Source of the DNA: CAYVIB01 sp964451365
Lineage (GTDB): Bacteria; Pseudomonadota; Gammaproteobacteria; Pseudomonadales; Cellvibrionaceae
Length of the DNA stretch: 64,000 nt
Assembly: GCA_964451365.1 (NCBI GenBank)
Contig: CAYVIB010000030.1
Span: 7,083-71,082 of the forward strand
Reading direction: 5' to 3'
Shown here piece by piece: positions 17,601 to 30,100 of the stretch (positions within the stretch are counted from its first letter, which is position 1; the number at the start of each line of letters is the position of its first letter). The notes beneath the pieces are model-generated. The model saw nothing but the letters and a program-made list of their open reading frames with translations, did no database searches and was not told the origin of the DNA. The position numbers were made by a program, and so were the translations under genes.

Positions 17601-18126
17601 CTTCGTCCGCCAATACCGCTTCACACTCCGTTTCAACATCGGAACCTGCCGGAATGTTCACAAGGTCGACCCTGAAATCGAACGAATCCTTGATTTTCTG
17701 GACCGGTCCCGCGCTGGTATTTATGTAAACGGTGCGGAGTATCTCATGACGTTGTATAACCTTGGCAAATGCCTCCGAAAGAATGTCCACATTCACAAGC
17801 CCCATCACGTCATAACTGACAACCATGTTGTACTGGTTGCTACCCCCGCCCAACTGGTCTATAAACCATAGCCTTTGTTGAGAGAATGAAAGCGGAAGAT
17901 CGCCTGTTCTTCTTGCCTTTGTAATGGGAGGCTGATAACCAGAAGTGCCCGGTGTATCCAGTTTGGCAAGAAGCGAAACCAACACGGTTTTGTTCTCACG
18001 AATTTGCATAGCCATTTCATCGGTGATAGCACCTGCCTGGCTACGGGTTTTGAGCCTGCCGTTTTCCAGATAGACTTTAATTCCGGCTTCCTTCAGTGAC
18101 GACAACAACTTCAGCGCATCATTCAT
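14689..18126 (-). CDS. NRPS protein C: docking-C-A-T (module 6, cysteine predicted)
   Basis: A 1145-residue single-module synthetase. A TubC-like docking domain (MNDALKLL onward) is followed by a C domain with HHIASDGWS (about 213), an A domain with FTSGSTGEPKG (about 689) and a T domain with GGHSLLA (about 1087). The A domain is of the type with FDLSVYDFFG and SLGGATECSVWS, and its pocket reads D-L-Y-N-L-S-L-V-W, very close to the cysteine code. The C domain has the ordinary HHxxxDG motif and not the DxxxxD of cyclization domains, so cysteine would stay as a free thiol or disulfide rather than a thiazoline. The ATG at 18126 follows the stop of gene B by one base and aligns with the other docking-domain starts. 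The open frame extends further upstream, inside gene B, but without docking-domain homology. The C-terminus ends DAEEFLI. Confidence 0.94.
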   Translation of the reverse strand: MNDALKLLSSLKEAGIKVYLENGRLKTRSQAGAITDEMAMQIRENKTVLVSLLAKLDTPGTSGYQPPITKARRTGDLPLSFSQQRLWFIDQLGGGSNQYNMVVSYDVMGLVNVDILSEAFAKVIQRHEILRTVYINTSAGPVQKIKDSFDFRVDLVNIPAGSDVETECEAVLADEVGYTFNLSRDLMLRATYIKLPSVDATGILLINIHHIASDGWSLEILVREFFACYAAVSESREVDLPPLVLQYADYACWQRNADSQSLYARQLQYWDGQLKNVAPVHNLPLNGSRSMERTFRGDEVRGRLESSIAAKLEDLAIKWQVTPFMLFHAALCIVIARHTNSHEVIIGTPVANRPNAELQSMIGFFVNTVVLKINTDFEDLRSYLEHVRTTHLEAQENQDIPFDKLVEELNVARRADVTPLFQIMLTTVNEFSPGGAHKNEITLPGVALRERGHPCVAARFDLEFDISLTDTGISTKVIYDTDLFEQRYVERINQHVINTLTEIANRPQVKLRQIDFLSDAERRLLLEASPGEQVERPAHCLHEFFLRQVVKQPDGIALYDADGYMTYSELFVYAYSFYLYLKELKLEVESLVAVRLPKGRWQLIATLAIMMSGCAYLPLEVRWPNARCQRVLAKSGCSYMFVSSPEDAIEGVGSILVNDIVIADIDAVTTAGALPRRAGPDNLAYVIFTSGSTGEPKGVAIEHGAAVNTLLDINARYQVSASDKILAASLLTFDLSVYDFFGLLAAGGRVVIPEDGRTIDPEHWLTLVEQEGVTLWNTVPLSAALLADQLDYKNRQCTAPLRHILMSGDWIDVKLPARLRHKFPRAHLHSLGGATECSVWSIHYPIEGDTDSWRSIPYGKPLSNQAFYILDQELQLTPLGVAGELFIAGDGLAREYYGDQALTEKAFFHHPTLGSRLYRTGDLGRYLPDGNIEFLGRADHQVKIRGYRIELGEIENTIGGFGEVDSCVVTTREDSTNQKRLIAYIKPIAGAVGDAAALRAALSTTLPNYMVPDAIVPVESWPLSSNGKLDKSALPDPADFFTTCDYVEAKTDTEKELVQIWSTLLDLKENVISVTSGFFDIGGHSLLAIRLVAAINNIYPGAVNIQNVFSHGSIRSIAELIDRNLSLVKLEKEISQTQDAEEFLI

Positions 18127-18127
18127 A

Positions 18128-21100
18128 TCACCACTCCATCTCCTCGATTGCGTTTCCGGGCATTTCGTCCTCACCCTCAACCAGTTGGGCCAGCTGATCC
18201 AATTCGCGCATGTGGTTTGCCAGCGATGCAATCGTCGAGCGTTCGAACAGGTCCCTGATACGCAGTTGAACATTGAGGGAACCGTTGATTTCGTTAATCA
18301 ACCGGTGCACCAGCAAAGAGTGGCCTCCAAGATGAAAGAAGTTTGACTCGATACTCACCTTTGGCTGGTTAAGAATTTTTTGCCAAATGGCCTGTAAACT
18401 TCGCTCAAGTGCGTCACGAGGCTCTACATAGTCCTCATCGTCAAGGGGTACCCATTTTGGCAGGCTGCCTTTACCAATTTTCCCATTGTCGGTTAATGGA
18501 AAACGCTCCAGCAACAGATAAGCCTGCGGCACCATAAAGGCCGGCAAACGGTTTTCCAACTCCGATTTTATTTCCGGCACAATCTGTCGCGAGATGGATC
18601 GCAACTGCGGGGCACTGACCAGACTCGTCTTTCTTATTACTGTGTAGGGTTGAACAACGGGTTTATTCCGCATATTGAGCGGGATAAAAAGCAGGTCCAG
18701 CTTGTGTAGTGACTGCTGGTTCCAGGTTGCTTTGAGTTCAAAACCATGATCGCGAGCAAGTAATGTCAGCCTATGCAAATCATCACAGGCAACGCGTGAG
18801 ACAGATTCCTTGAGCGGCAGGATATCCCCATCAATAACTGTCTTCAAATTCTTTTCCGCACGCACATCGTTTTCGATCCGTCGGTTGGGATATGCGTACA
18901 CGCCGAAAGCAGTTTTTGATTCCGCCAGTTGGCTTCGCAAGTGGTCTTTATCTAGCCACCTGCACCATTTGTCAGCGACTTTCGCCTCAATCGGAGATTT
19001 GTGCAGCACGACATCATACCGGTAACGCATCATCTCATTCATTGAAACGCCTTCCTTGACCAGAATGTCCACTCTTCCTATTTCGGGCATTCTTTCCGGA
19101 AGCAATGAGAAGTATGACGGACTAAAAAGCAGCTCTTCCTCTTTCTGCATCGCCGAAACCGCATGCTGGTAGACAATGTCCGTTTGCATGTCTTCGGTCG
19201 ATTGATAAAGGGCGACCGAGGTCGCAAATGCCGCGAGCAGATCGAAGTTGCGAATATCACCCAGCAGGATTTTTCCGCCTGGCTCCAGGTGGTCAAGCAG
19301 CTTTACCAGCATGTCGTGGAAATACTTTTCACTGGGGAAGTACTGCACCACCGAATTGATAACCACGGTGTCGAAGCAAGCGTTTTCAAGGTTGGAGATT
19401 ATCTGCGCGTCCCCGTGAAGAAATTTCACATGATCCCATCCCTTGCGCTGGACTCCATTTCTCACTTTTTCAAGCGCCTGCCGCGACAGATCGGTGACGG
19501 TAACTGAAGTACAATCAGCGCCATACCGGTATAAAAGCATGCCGGTGCCAACTCCAACCTCCAGTAAATGTTTTGGCTGCAACGCCCGGATACGTTCAAT
19601 GGTCCCTTCAACCCATTCCTGCATTTCCGCCAGTGGAATCAACTCATTTCGGTAGCTGCATTGCCAGCCGGTAATATCGGTCTCGGGCTCTATGTCGTCA
19701 TTGCCGCCTGAGTTGGCGTAGGTATCGTCGAATATTCCCTGCCAGGATTCAACCCCGTCAGTGTCCCTGCTTCCATCGTAACGTTGCAGTAATTGCTCGC
19801 TCGGTCTCAGGTAAGCAACCAGCGTTTCGCTGTCGTCATTTAGTTTTTGGGGTACCACCAGCGCTTCCTCAATGCATGGGTGACGCTGGAGCTGGTATTC
19901 GATCTCCCCCGTTTCTATCCGGAATCCCCGCACCTTGACCTGGCTGTCAATTCTTTTAACGTACTGCAGGTTGCCATCGCTCAGACGTTTTACAAGATCG
20001 CCCGAGCGATACCACCGTCTGACCGGCCCGCCGTCGAAAGACGCTGTAATAAATCGCTCCGACGTTAATTCGGCTTGGTTCAAATATCCCCTCGAAACGC
20101 CGGAACCCGCGACCAATAATTCGCCTTCCACATTGACCGGCTGCAGTTCCAAATAACGATTGCAAACGATTGCCGTCAGATCCGGCAGAGGCGCACCGAT
20201 AATACCTGTACGCCCGTCGTCTTTGGTTACCTCGTAAAAGGTGACATGGACGGTAGTCTCGGTAATGCCGTACATGTTGATCAGCCTGGTTCTGTCGGCA
20301 ATCTGGTGATCAAACCAGGAATTCAGTTTCTTCCTCTGGAGCCCCTCGCCTCCGAAAATCACAAAGCGCAGCGCATCCAATGAGGAAGATTTGAGTATTT
20401 CACTGCTCAACGGATAGAACGCGGAGGGCGTCTGGTTTAATACCGATACGCGATGACGTTTCAACAGATCGCAGAAATGTCGAGGTGACTGTGCTGTTTC
20501 AATGGGCACAATAACCAATGTGCCACCGTAGATCAGCGCGCCCCAAATCTCCCAGACAGAAAAATCAAAGGCATACGAGTGATACAACGTCCAGACATCA
20601 TCACTGCCGAAACCAAACAATGCATCCGAGGCGGAAAATAAACGTGTGATATTGCCGTGCTCAACCATGACGCCCTTCGGGTTTCCTGTCGAACCGGAGG
20701 TATAGATGATATAAGCGAGATCGGACTGAGTGACTACACGATCATTGAGATTATCATCACCGAATTCGGGTATTCGGCTATCGTCAACGACAATAACTTC
20801 ATATTCCTCTCGGGCAACCCGCTCAACCAGGTCGGCGTGGCCAACAATAAAGCGCACACCGGAGTCCTTGAGCATATATGCAAGGCGTGAATCCGGATAC
20901 GCGGGATCGAGCGGCACATAGGCACCGCCGGACTTCAGAATGGCAAGCAACCCGACAATCAGATCAGGCGATCGCTCCATGCTCAAGCCCACCAGATCGC
21001 CCACCTGAACGCCTCTTGCAACCAGGCAATGCGCGAGGCAATTGGCGCGGCTGTTTAACTGTTGATAGGTGATCTCATCGTTTTCATAAACAAGCGCAAC

Positions 21101-24100
21101 CTGATCAGGGGCTCTTTCCGCCTGTCGTTCAAACAGTTGATGAACGCAGAGGTCCTGCCAAGTATCAGGTTGCACCACGACGCCGGAAATAGCTTTTTTC
21201 TCGTCGTCAGCCAACAGTGGAATATTCCACACCGGAACATTACTGTTATCGAGCACCGCATTCAGCATCACAAAATAACTGTCAGCCATTTGCTGAATAG
21301 ACGCGCGATCGAAGAGATCCGTATCGTAAATCCAATCAATGGCAAGCTCGCCGTCGACTTCCTCGACCAATAAATGCAGATCAAATTTGTTATCGCTGTG
21401 TATCCGCTCCTGGGGAGTGATCTCCAGGTCGGGCAAGGTTATCTCCCCGGCCTCCGTGTTTTGCAGCACGAACATAATCTGGAAAACCGGGTTATGGGTC
21501 AGCGTCCGTTCCGGATTAAGTTCTTCAACCAATAGATCAAATGGCATTTGCTGATGGTTGAACGCATCCAAGATGTGTCCCTTGTTGTTCTTGAGCAGTT
21601 CGGCAAAGCCTGGGTTGCCGGAGGTATCGGTCCGCAGTACGAGGCTGTTTACGAAAAACCCGATAAGCTGTTCGACTTCCAATCGATCCCGCCCTGATAC
21701 GGCGGTGCCCATGACAATATCGGTCTCATTACTAAACCGGCTTATCATCACGGCAAACAGTGTTTGCAGGTACATAAACAAAGTGACTTCATGCTTCCTG
21801 CATGCTGCGTCAACAGCCGATGTCACACGCCTGTCAAGAGTTCGCGTCAACAAGCTGCCCCGGAAACCCGGCTGGGCCGGCCTCGACTTGTCGAGCGGCA
21901 GATTATGTTCGAGTGGAATCCCTTTTAATCTTTCCTTCCACCAGGTTAAATCGTCGTTAACACGATCGTCACTCAAATATTGTCGTTGCCAGTGAGCATA
22001 GTCTTCATACTGAACAGGCAGATCAGGTAACGCGGGGTCACAATGTGCAGTGTAAGCTTTATAAAGCTGGCTGAATTCATTGGCAAATATACTCATCGAC
22101 CAGCCGTCAGAGGCAATATGGTGCATATTGTACTGAAGGATGTAATGTTCGTCCGGCAGACTGATCAGGTTGAACCGGATTGGAATAGCGTTTTCCAAAT
22201 CGAAACAATGTTCACCCTCTCCGAACAAAACCTTATCGGCTTTCTGGTTTGCCTCTTGCCATGGCAGGGTGCTGAAATCCAGCTCGGTCAGCGGTAAATC
22301 AAATTCCGCGTGAACAAACTGGTAAGGCTTGCCGTCGCTTTCCCGAAAGCTGGTACGCAGTATTTGGTGTCGCCGGATAATTTCTTCCAACGCACGTTTA
22401 ACCGCGCTATAGTCCACACGGCCCCGCAAGTGGAATCCGCCGGGCATGTTGTACTCCGGGGTTCCCCCGTTCAACTTATTGATAAACCAGAGTCGCTGTT
22501 GTGCGAATGACAAAGGAGGAAATTCAGATCCGGCGACCCGATACATATTGGTGTCTGTATCTGTCGCGCCGGATTCGATAATCAGTGCAATTTCCCTGAT
22601 TGTGGGCTTCTCAAATAGCGTTCTAAGCGGAAGCTCTATCTTGAATACTTCCCTGACCTGACTGGCAAGTCGAAGGGCGAGCACGGAATGCGCACCAAAC
22701 TCGAAAAAGTTGTCCAGCACACCGATCTGCTTCACACCGAGCAACTCCTGCCAAATGTGGCAGAGTTTCGATTCAATATCATTCGTTGGAGCGACGTAAT
22801 TATGACTTGAATGTTCACGGAAATCGTAATCCGGCAATGCCTTGTAATCCACTTTCCCGTTCGCTGTCAGCGGCAAGGCTTCCATGGCGATGTAAGCAGT
22901 GGGAATCATATAATCCGGCAGGCGACTCTGCAGCGCCTCTCTCAAGCGCGGGCCGAATTCAACTGAATCGGTGTTTTTATCGTGCGGAACCAGGTAAGCA
23001 ACAATCTGTTTTGATTCCCCCTCGCCCCGAATCATTACCACGGCTTTATCAATTTCGTCCAGCGCCACCAACTGCGCCTCGATTTCCCCCAGCTCTATGC
23101 GAAAGCCCCGCAATTTAACCTGGTGATCGACCCGACCGAGAAATTCGATATTTCCATCCGGAAGATAACGCCCCATATCTCCCGTACGATACAACTTCTG
23201 ATTTAATTGTGGATGCCAGATAAAACGAGCCGCGGTCTGCGATTCGTCACCGCAGTATCCGCGGGCGACTCCCCTGCCTCCAATATGTAGTTCACCGGGA
23301 ATACCCTGCGGGACCAATTGGCCTGCTTCGTTTAAAATAAAAAATCTTTGTCCGTGTAGAGGCTTGCCGTAGGGAACACTTTTCCAGCGAGAGGTATCCT
23401 GCAGGATGGGATAATGAATCGACCAGATTGAGCCTTCGGTTGCGCCGCCCAGACTATACGTTTTACAACCGGGAAATGCTTTCCACAGCCTGGCGGGTAG
23501 ATCGGGGGCTATCCAGTCACCACTCATAAGTACCTGCTTGAGCGCTGATGTGGCAGTCCGATTCTGTAGCTCAAGTTGCTCAACAAGAAGTGAGGCGGAT
23601 ACCGGCACGGTATCCCAAACCGTAACGTTGTGGGCTTCCACCATTTCGAGCCAGTGTCCCGGATCCATCGCCTTGTCGTCTTCAGGAAACACCACTGTGC
23701 CACCAACAGCCAAAAGACCAAAAAGATCGTAAACAGACAAATCGAAACTCAGGGCGGAAACCGCGAGCACGGAGTCCCGATCGTTGATGCCGTATTCCTG
23801 GTTTATGGTCAGCAGCGTGTTGACGACGGCCTGGTGTTCAATCTCGACGCCTTTTGGCTCACCGGTCGAACCCGATGTGAATATGACGTAAGCCAGCGTC
23901 TCGGGCGTTTGCAACCGTTTAAAACGCTTTGCCACTCCAACCGACTCTTTGCTGTCGATGCCTTTAACCAGCGCGCCTGGTTTCAGGCTGGTGACACCGG
24001 ACTGGGTCAAGTCAGAATCGCTGACGATATAACGGCACTGCGCTTTTTCGCATATCCGGGCGCATCTGTCGGCAGGCCATTTTACTTCCATCGGAAGATA

Positions 24101-27100
24101 CGCACCGCCTGCCATCATAATACCCAATGTTGCAACCAACTGACCGCGCCCTTTGGGTAAACGAATACCGACACGCTCCTCGCAATGTATGCCCAGGTCA
24201 GACAAGTGCTGGTACAGTGCATACGCCTCGGCAAACAACTCGGCATAAGTCATGCTACCGAACTCATCCCTTAGCGCGATATTCCCGGGGAATTGCGTCA
24301 CGCTCCTGATAAAGAGTTCATGCATGCAAATGTCGCTTGGGAATCCTTCACCTGTACGGTTGAGATCACGGACGAGGTGTTCACGCTCTCTGTCACCCAC
24401 CAAAGGCAGCGCCAAAATATCCTGGTCAGGCTGCTGAATGACGGAAAAAACCAGATTTTTGAAATGATCCGCCATCCGGGCAATTGTGGATTCGCGGAAA
24501 ATGTCAGTATTGTATTCAAACGTCAGCCGGAGTTGATCAGCCGCCTCCTTTGCATGAAGCACCAGATCCAACTTCGCAAACATCTGTTTCGGTTCGTAGG
24601 GTTCGATTATCGCACCGGGAATCGCCAGGTCCATCTGCTCGTTGTTATCCATCGAGAACATAATCTGGAACAGCGGCGAATGGCTCCTGCTTCTGGTGGG
24701 GTTAATTACTTCCAACAGCTGTTGAAAAGGTAGATCCTGATTCTTTTGAGCTTCGAGGTTTACTTCCTTAACGTGCTGTAAATAGTGCGGAAAACTTTTA
24801 CCGGCTGAACAATCGGTACGCAGAACAACGGTGTTGACAAAGAATCCAACCAAAGCCTCCAGGCTCTTGTTCGGCCGATTAGCCACGGGAACGCCAATAA
24901 CGATATCTTTTTCGTTGGAGTAGCGTGCCAAAAGCAAAGAGAACACGGCGTGGAGAGCCATGAAGAAAGTTACGCCTGAATCCCCGGCGACCTTTTTCAA
25001 CTGCGACACCTGCTCTTTGCCCAGGCCAAACTCAAAAATCGCGCCATTGAAACTCTGTTCCCGTGGGCGTGGTTTATCGAGAGGCAGGCTGTGCACTTGC
25101 GGTAGCCCGGACAGTTTAGAGGTCCAGTAATCCGCCTGGTCCTGAAGCCTGCCTTCGCCGATTTCACCGATTAACCAGTTTGCATAATCAATGTATTGCA
25201 ATGGCAATGGTTCAAGAAAAACAGGTTCGCCCAGGAGGTAACCTCGATACAGCTCTACAAATTCCTTAATGATGATTGATAGCGACCAGCCATCGGAAGC
25301 AATGTGATGCATGTTCAGCACGAAAACGCCATCCGATTTCTCTTCACTTGCACTGAGCTCAATAAAGGCGCAGCGCAACATCAGGTCGGCATGCAGGGAG
25401 AAGGGCTTTTGCAGCTCTTCGTTTATTGCCTCTTCAAGCGCCTTTTCTTTTTCCCGGTCTGTTAACCCTGACAAATCAATCCGGTTGATCACAAACTCGG
25501 AAGGCGGGTTGATTATCTGTACCGGCCCGGATTCACCATTTACATAAACGGACCTTAGAACCTCGTGTCTTTCGACAATATCAGCCAGTGCCTGTTGAGC
25601 GCTGGCAAGGCTGAACTTTCCGCTCACTCTGAGGAAAGCAGGTATATTGTAAGCCGCTCCGCTTTCCTGCATGCGGTCTATGAACCACATACGCTGTTGA
25701 TGGAAAGAAAGCGGGTAATCATTGCGATTGCGTTCAAGCGGCTCGATATGGGTTTTCGCAACCGGCGCCTCATGCTCTCTCAACAGCTCAGCCAGGCGAC
25801 TGACAGTCTGCCGTTCAAAAAGCGCACTTATCGAAATGTCACAGCCAAACGTTTCCCGAATTTCGGAAATGAGTCGAACACCAAGTAAAGAATGACCTCC
25901 CAGTTCAAAAAAGCTTGTCTGGATCCCTATTTCCGTTTGATCCCGCTTAAGTATCCTCGCCCAGACACCCACAAGACTGCTTTCAATTTCGTCTCCTGGT
26001 GGAACATACTGCTTTGTTAAATCTGAAATTTCCGGTTTGGGCAGATTGCGTTTGTCAATTTTTCCGTTGGTGGTTCGCGGAAGTGCATCGAGCACCACGT
26101 AAGCGGCGGGATGCATGTATTCCGGCAGGTGTTTGTCCAGGCTTTCCTTAAGTGCCGGCAGCAGCCGGCCAGCCGATTCCCGACCTTCCCGGCTTACCAG
26201 ATACGCAGCAATATACTTTTCGCCTGGTTCATCTTCCCGCACAACGACAGCGCAGGAGGAAAACAGTCCGGTATGGTTAATATGGTTCGATATTTCTCCC
26301 AACTCAATACGGAATCCGCGGATTTTTACCTGATCGTCCATTCTTCCGCAGTAAGCGAGATTACCATCAGGCAGGTACCTGGCCAGATCGCCGGTTCTAT
26401 ACAGGCGATCTTTACTATCGAGTCCAAACGGGTTCGGCATGAACCTCTCTTCAGTCAGTTCGGGCCGATTCAGGTAGCCGGTCGCCAGGCCGGCCCCACC
26501 AATATAAAGTTCGCCGGTTGCGTACTTTGGTACCAGGTTTTTATTACTGTCCAGAATGTAGATTTTCTGGTCATCAAGCTTGCGGCCAATGACGGATGAA
26601 GACGGTAGCTCTTGTGGCACCTTCCAATACGAGGCATGTACTGTTGTCTCTGTAATACCGTACATGTTGATGAAATCAACGCTCAAGTCGGGAAAACCCT
26701 GTCGCCATGGCAGGATAATAGAGGGCTCGAAAGCTTCACCGCCAAATACGACATAACGCAAACTGGCGAGCCCGGTTCCGCCCGCTAACGCCGCCTCCGA
26801 AAAAGTTTTAAATGCGCTGGGCGTCTGGTTTAAAACTGTTACTTTTTCGTCCAGGCACAACTGCACGAATTTTTCAGTATCTTTAATCGTAATTTTGTCG
26901 GGCACCACCAGTTTTCCGCCAAAAAACAACGCTCCCCAAAGCTCCCAGACACTGAAATCGAACGACATGGAATGGAATAGAACCCAGACATCGGATTCAT
27001 CGAAATCGAAATAAGGCTGGGTGGTAGAAAAAAGCCGGATCGCATTCTTATGTGTTTGTACCACCCCTTTAGGATTTCCGGTGGAACCTGATGTATAGAT

Positions 27101-30100
27101 AATATAAGCTACGGATTCCGGATCGACTTCAACGCCTGCCCCGGGAAGTCGAACAGTCGCACCATCGTGCCTCTTTTCTCCCACATCAATAATCGTCATA
27201 TCGCGTCCTGCAAACCGCTCCGCCAACTGTCCGTCGGTCACCAGGAACTGAAGCTGACAATCATTAATAATGTATTCCAATCGGGAATCCGGATAGTTCG
27301 GGTCCATCGGTACATATCCGCCACCGGCTTTAAGAATGGCGATAATCCCCGTTACCAATTCAAAGGATCTATCAACACATAGTCCAACCAAGGTACCGGG
27401 AGAAACACCCTCTTCCAGAAGCGTTGCGGCAATACAGTCCGCCTGATGATTAAGCTCCCGATAAGTGAGTTTCCGCGAGCCAAAGCTCAGCGCCACGGCA
27501 TCCGGAGTGCGTTTCGCCTGAGCCTCAAATAACCGGTGAATGAGTGAATGTTCCGGCAACCTGTTTTCAGTTCGGTTGAGCGTAACGAGTAGCTCGTCAA
27601 TTTCAAACTGCGACAGCAACGGCAGCTGTGAAACGCGTCGGACCGACGTTTTTTCGGGCGAATGAGATATATCAACAAGCCCAATCAGCAGGTTAATAAA
27701 ATGGTTCTGAATCTGCTTGATGTGTTCACGGGAGAACAGACGGCTGTCATAAACCCAATCCAGGTTGACTCCATCCTCATTGATATCCACCCCAATTTCC
27801 AGATCGAACTTTGCATTGATGTTCTCATACGCAACCGGTGAGACTTCCACGCCGGCAAGATCCAGGCGCGCTTCACTACCGGAAGCAAAACTCGTATTGG
27901 TGGTAAGCATGATCTGAAAAACGGGTGTATGCAGACGCGATCTCGGTACATTAAGACTTTCCACCAGTTCCTCAAACGGCACGTCCTGATTGTCCTGGGC
28001 GGAGATATGAACATCCCGGACATGCGCAAAGAATTCGGCCACCGTCATGTCAGCAGTGTTCAGCCTAAGCACCAGCGTATTGACGAACCCGCCGATTAAA
28101 CCCTCCAGTTGCTCGTGCATTCTATTCGCAACAGGTGTTCCAATGACTATATCCTGGCTGTTGCTATGGCGAGAAAGCACCAGCGCAAGTGCGCTGTGAG
28201 CCACCATGAAAGGCGTGATCCGGTGATGATTTGCCAGCTCTGAAATACCCGCGGCAATGTGCTTTGGAAGCGTCGACTTCACGCTTCTGCCCTTGGGGCT
28301 GCCTTCTTCCACCCTGGGGTAATCGGTATTAATACCATGTAGTGCCGGTATATCGCTTAACTGCTTTCTCCAGTAATCCATCTGCCTGCGCAGCCGATCC
28401 TTATTGAGATATTCCGCCTGCCACTGCGCAAAATCCGAATACTGAATGGAGAGCTCAGGCAGTACCGATTCAAGTCGACCAGACCCGGAAGCGTAAAGCG
28501 TGGAAAGTTCCTTCACCAGAATTTGCAGGGACCAGCCATCCGAAGCTATGTGGTGCATATTAAACAGGAGCATTCCCTTGGTGCGTTTGCCTTCAATCCT
28601 GCTTAATAGCACATAGGCAACCCGGATCATCAAATCGATTTCCAGGTCGAACGGGGCTGCCGCATGCTGCTCCGTCAAATGTTTTGACTGTAAGGCTTTT
28701 TCGGTTTCATTCAGGTGAGACAGGTCTATACGCTCAACAACAAAATCATTTTCCGGCTTTACCACCTGATACAGTCCGTCGCCTGATTCACGATATACCG
28801 ATCGCAGTACAGTGTGCCTTTTTAATATGGTTTTGATGCACTCTCCGAGCCGGTCGATATCCAGTTCGCCCTCAACCTCGAAAGCGGCTGGCATATTGTA
28901 ATCACTACCCAGACGATTCAGCTTGTTCAAAAACCACAGTCTTTTCTGGGAAAACGTCAGCGGGTAACGTCCATCTTCAGACTCCCGTGGTGTTATTTCC
29001 GATAGAGGATCAACTGGTGAACCCGTATTGAGCCGAGCGGCCAGCGCTCGAATGGTAGGATATTCAAACACATCTCTTAGCGCGATATCCGACTGTAACT
29101 TCTGCCGCACTCTGGAAACCAGCTTGACCGCCAAAAGGGAGTGACCGCCGATTTCGAAAAAACTTTTATTGACGCTTATACGGTTTTCTTCCAGCCCCAA
29201 CAGCTCACTCCAGATTGCTGCCAGCCCAGCTTCCAGGTCCGTTTGTGGAGCAAGATAATCGTCACCCGACAAACATGTATCTATTGTCGGCAGGGCTTTA
29301 CGATCAATTTTCCCATTAGCCGTCAACGGCCATTGGTCAATTGGAATATAGACGGAAGGCAACATATATTCCGGTAACACGGCAGCCAGCAATTGCTTGG
29401 CAGCGCCGAGAGTCTCCCCACCATTGGCACCATCGCTTTCTAACTGCACATAAGCCACCAGCAGTTTTTGATTATCGGCACCTGTCACCGCGGCGACGAG
29501 GCAACTTTTTATCCCGTGGCAATCTTGTAACCGGCTCTCAATTTCGCCAAGCTCAATACGAAACCCGCGAATTTTTACCTGATTATCCGTACGGCCGATA
29601 TACTCAATGTTACCGCAGGGAAGATAACGAACAAGGTCACCGGTACGATACAGGCGCTCGCTTGAGTCACCCGAAAATGGGTTGACAATAAAACGCTGCT
29701 CGGTCAACTCCGGCTTGTTCAGATAACCTCTCGCAAGGCCAACCCCACCGATAAATAATTCACCTATACTGCCTAAAGGACACAAGTTGAGGTGGTCATC
29801 CAAAATATACAGAGAAATATTCTGTATGGGTTTTCCGATGGGGACAGAGCGATAACCGTTGAGTTCTTCACAATTGAAACTGGTTACGTCGATTGCCGCT
29901 TCGGTGGGTCCGTATAAATTGTGCAGCGTTGCCCGGAAACCCCGCTCCCGAAACTTACAGACGCTTTCGACCGGCAACGCCTCGCCGCTGCAGAAGACTT
30001 GCCTGACGCTATCGCCAAGGTATGCTAACGGTGAAGCGAGAAATACATCGAGCATTGAGGGTACGAAATGCAGCGTGGTCACCCTCTCCCGGTTAATTAT

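Noticed and set aside
18127..18273. Upstream extension of NRPS protein C inside the end of gene B
   Set aside because: The extra 49 codons overlap gene B, have no docking-domain similarity, and the ATG at 18126 aligns with the other docking-domain starts.
23000..25500. Heterocyclization (Cy) domain expected with Cys modules
   Set aside because: The C domain of module 4 has HHIASDGWS, not the DxxxxD motif, so thiazoline formation is not supported.
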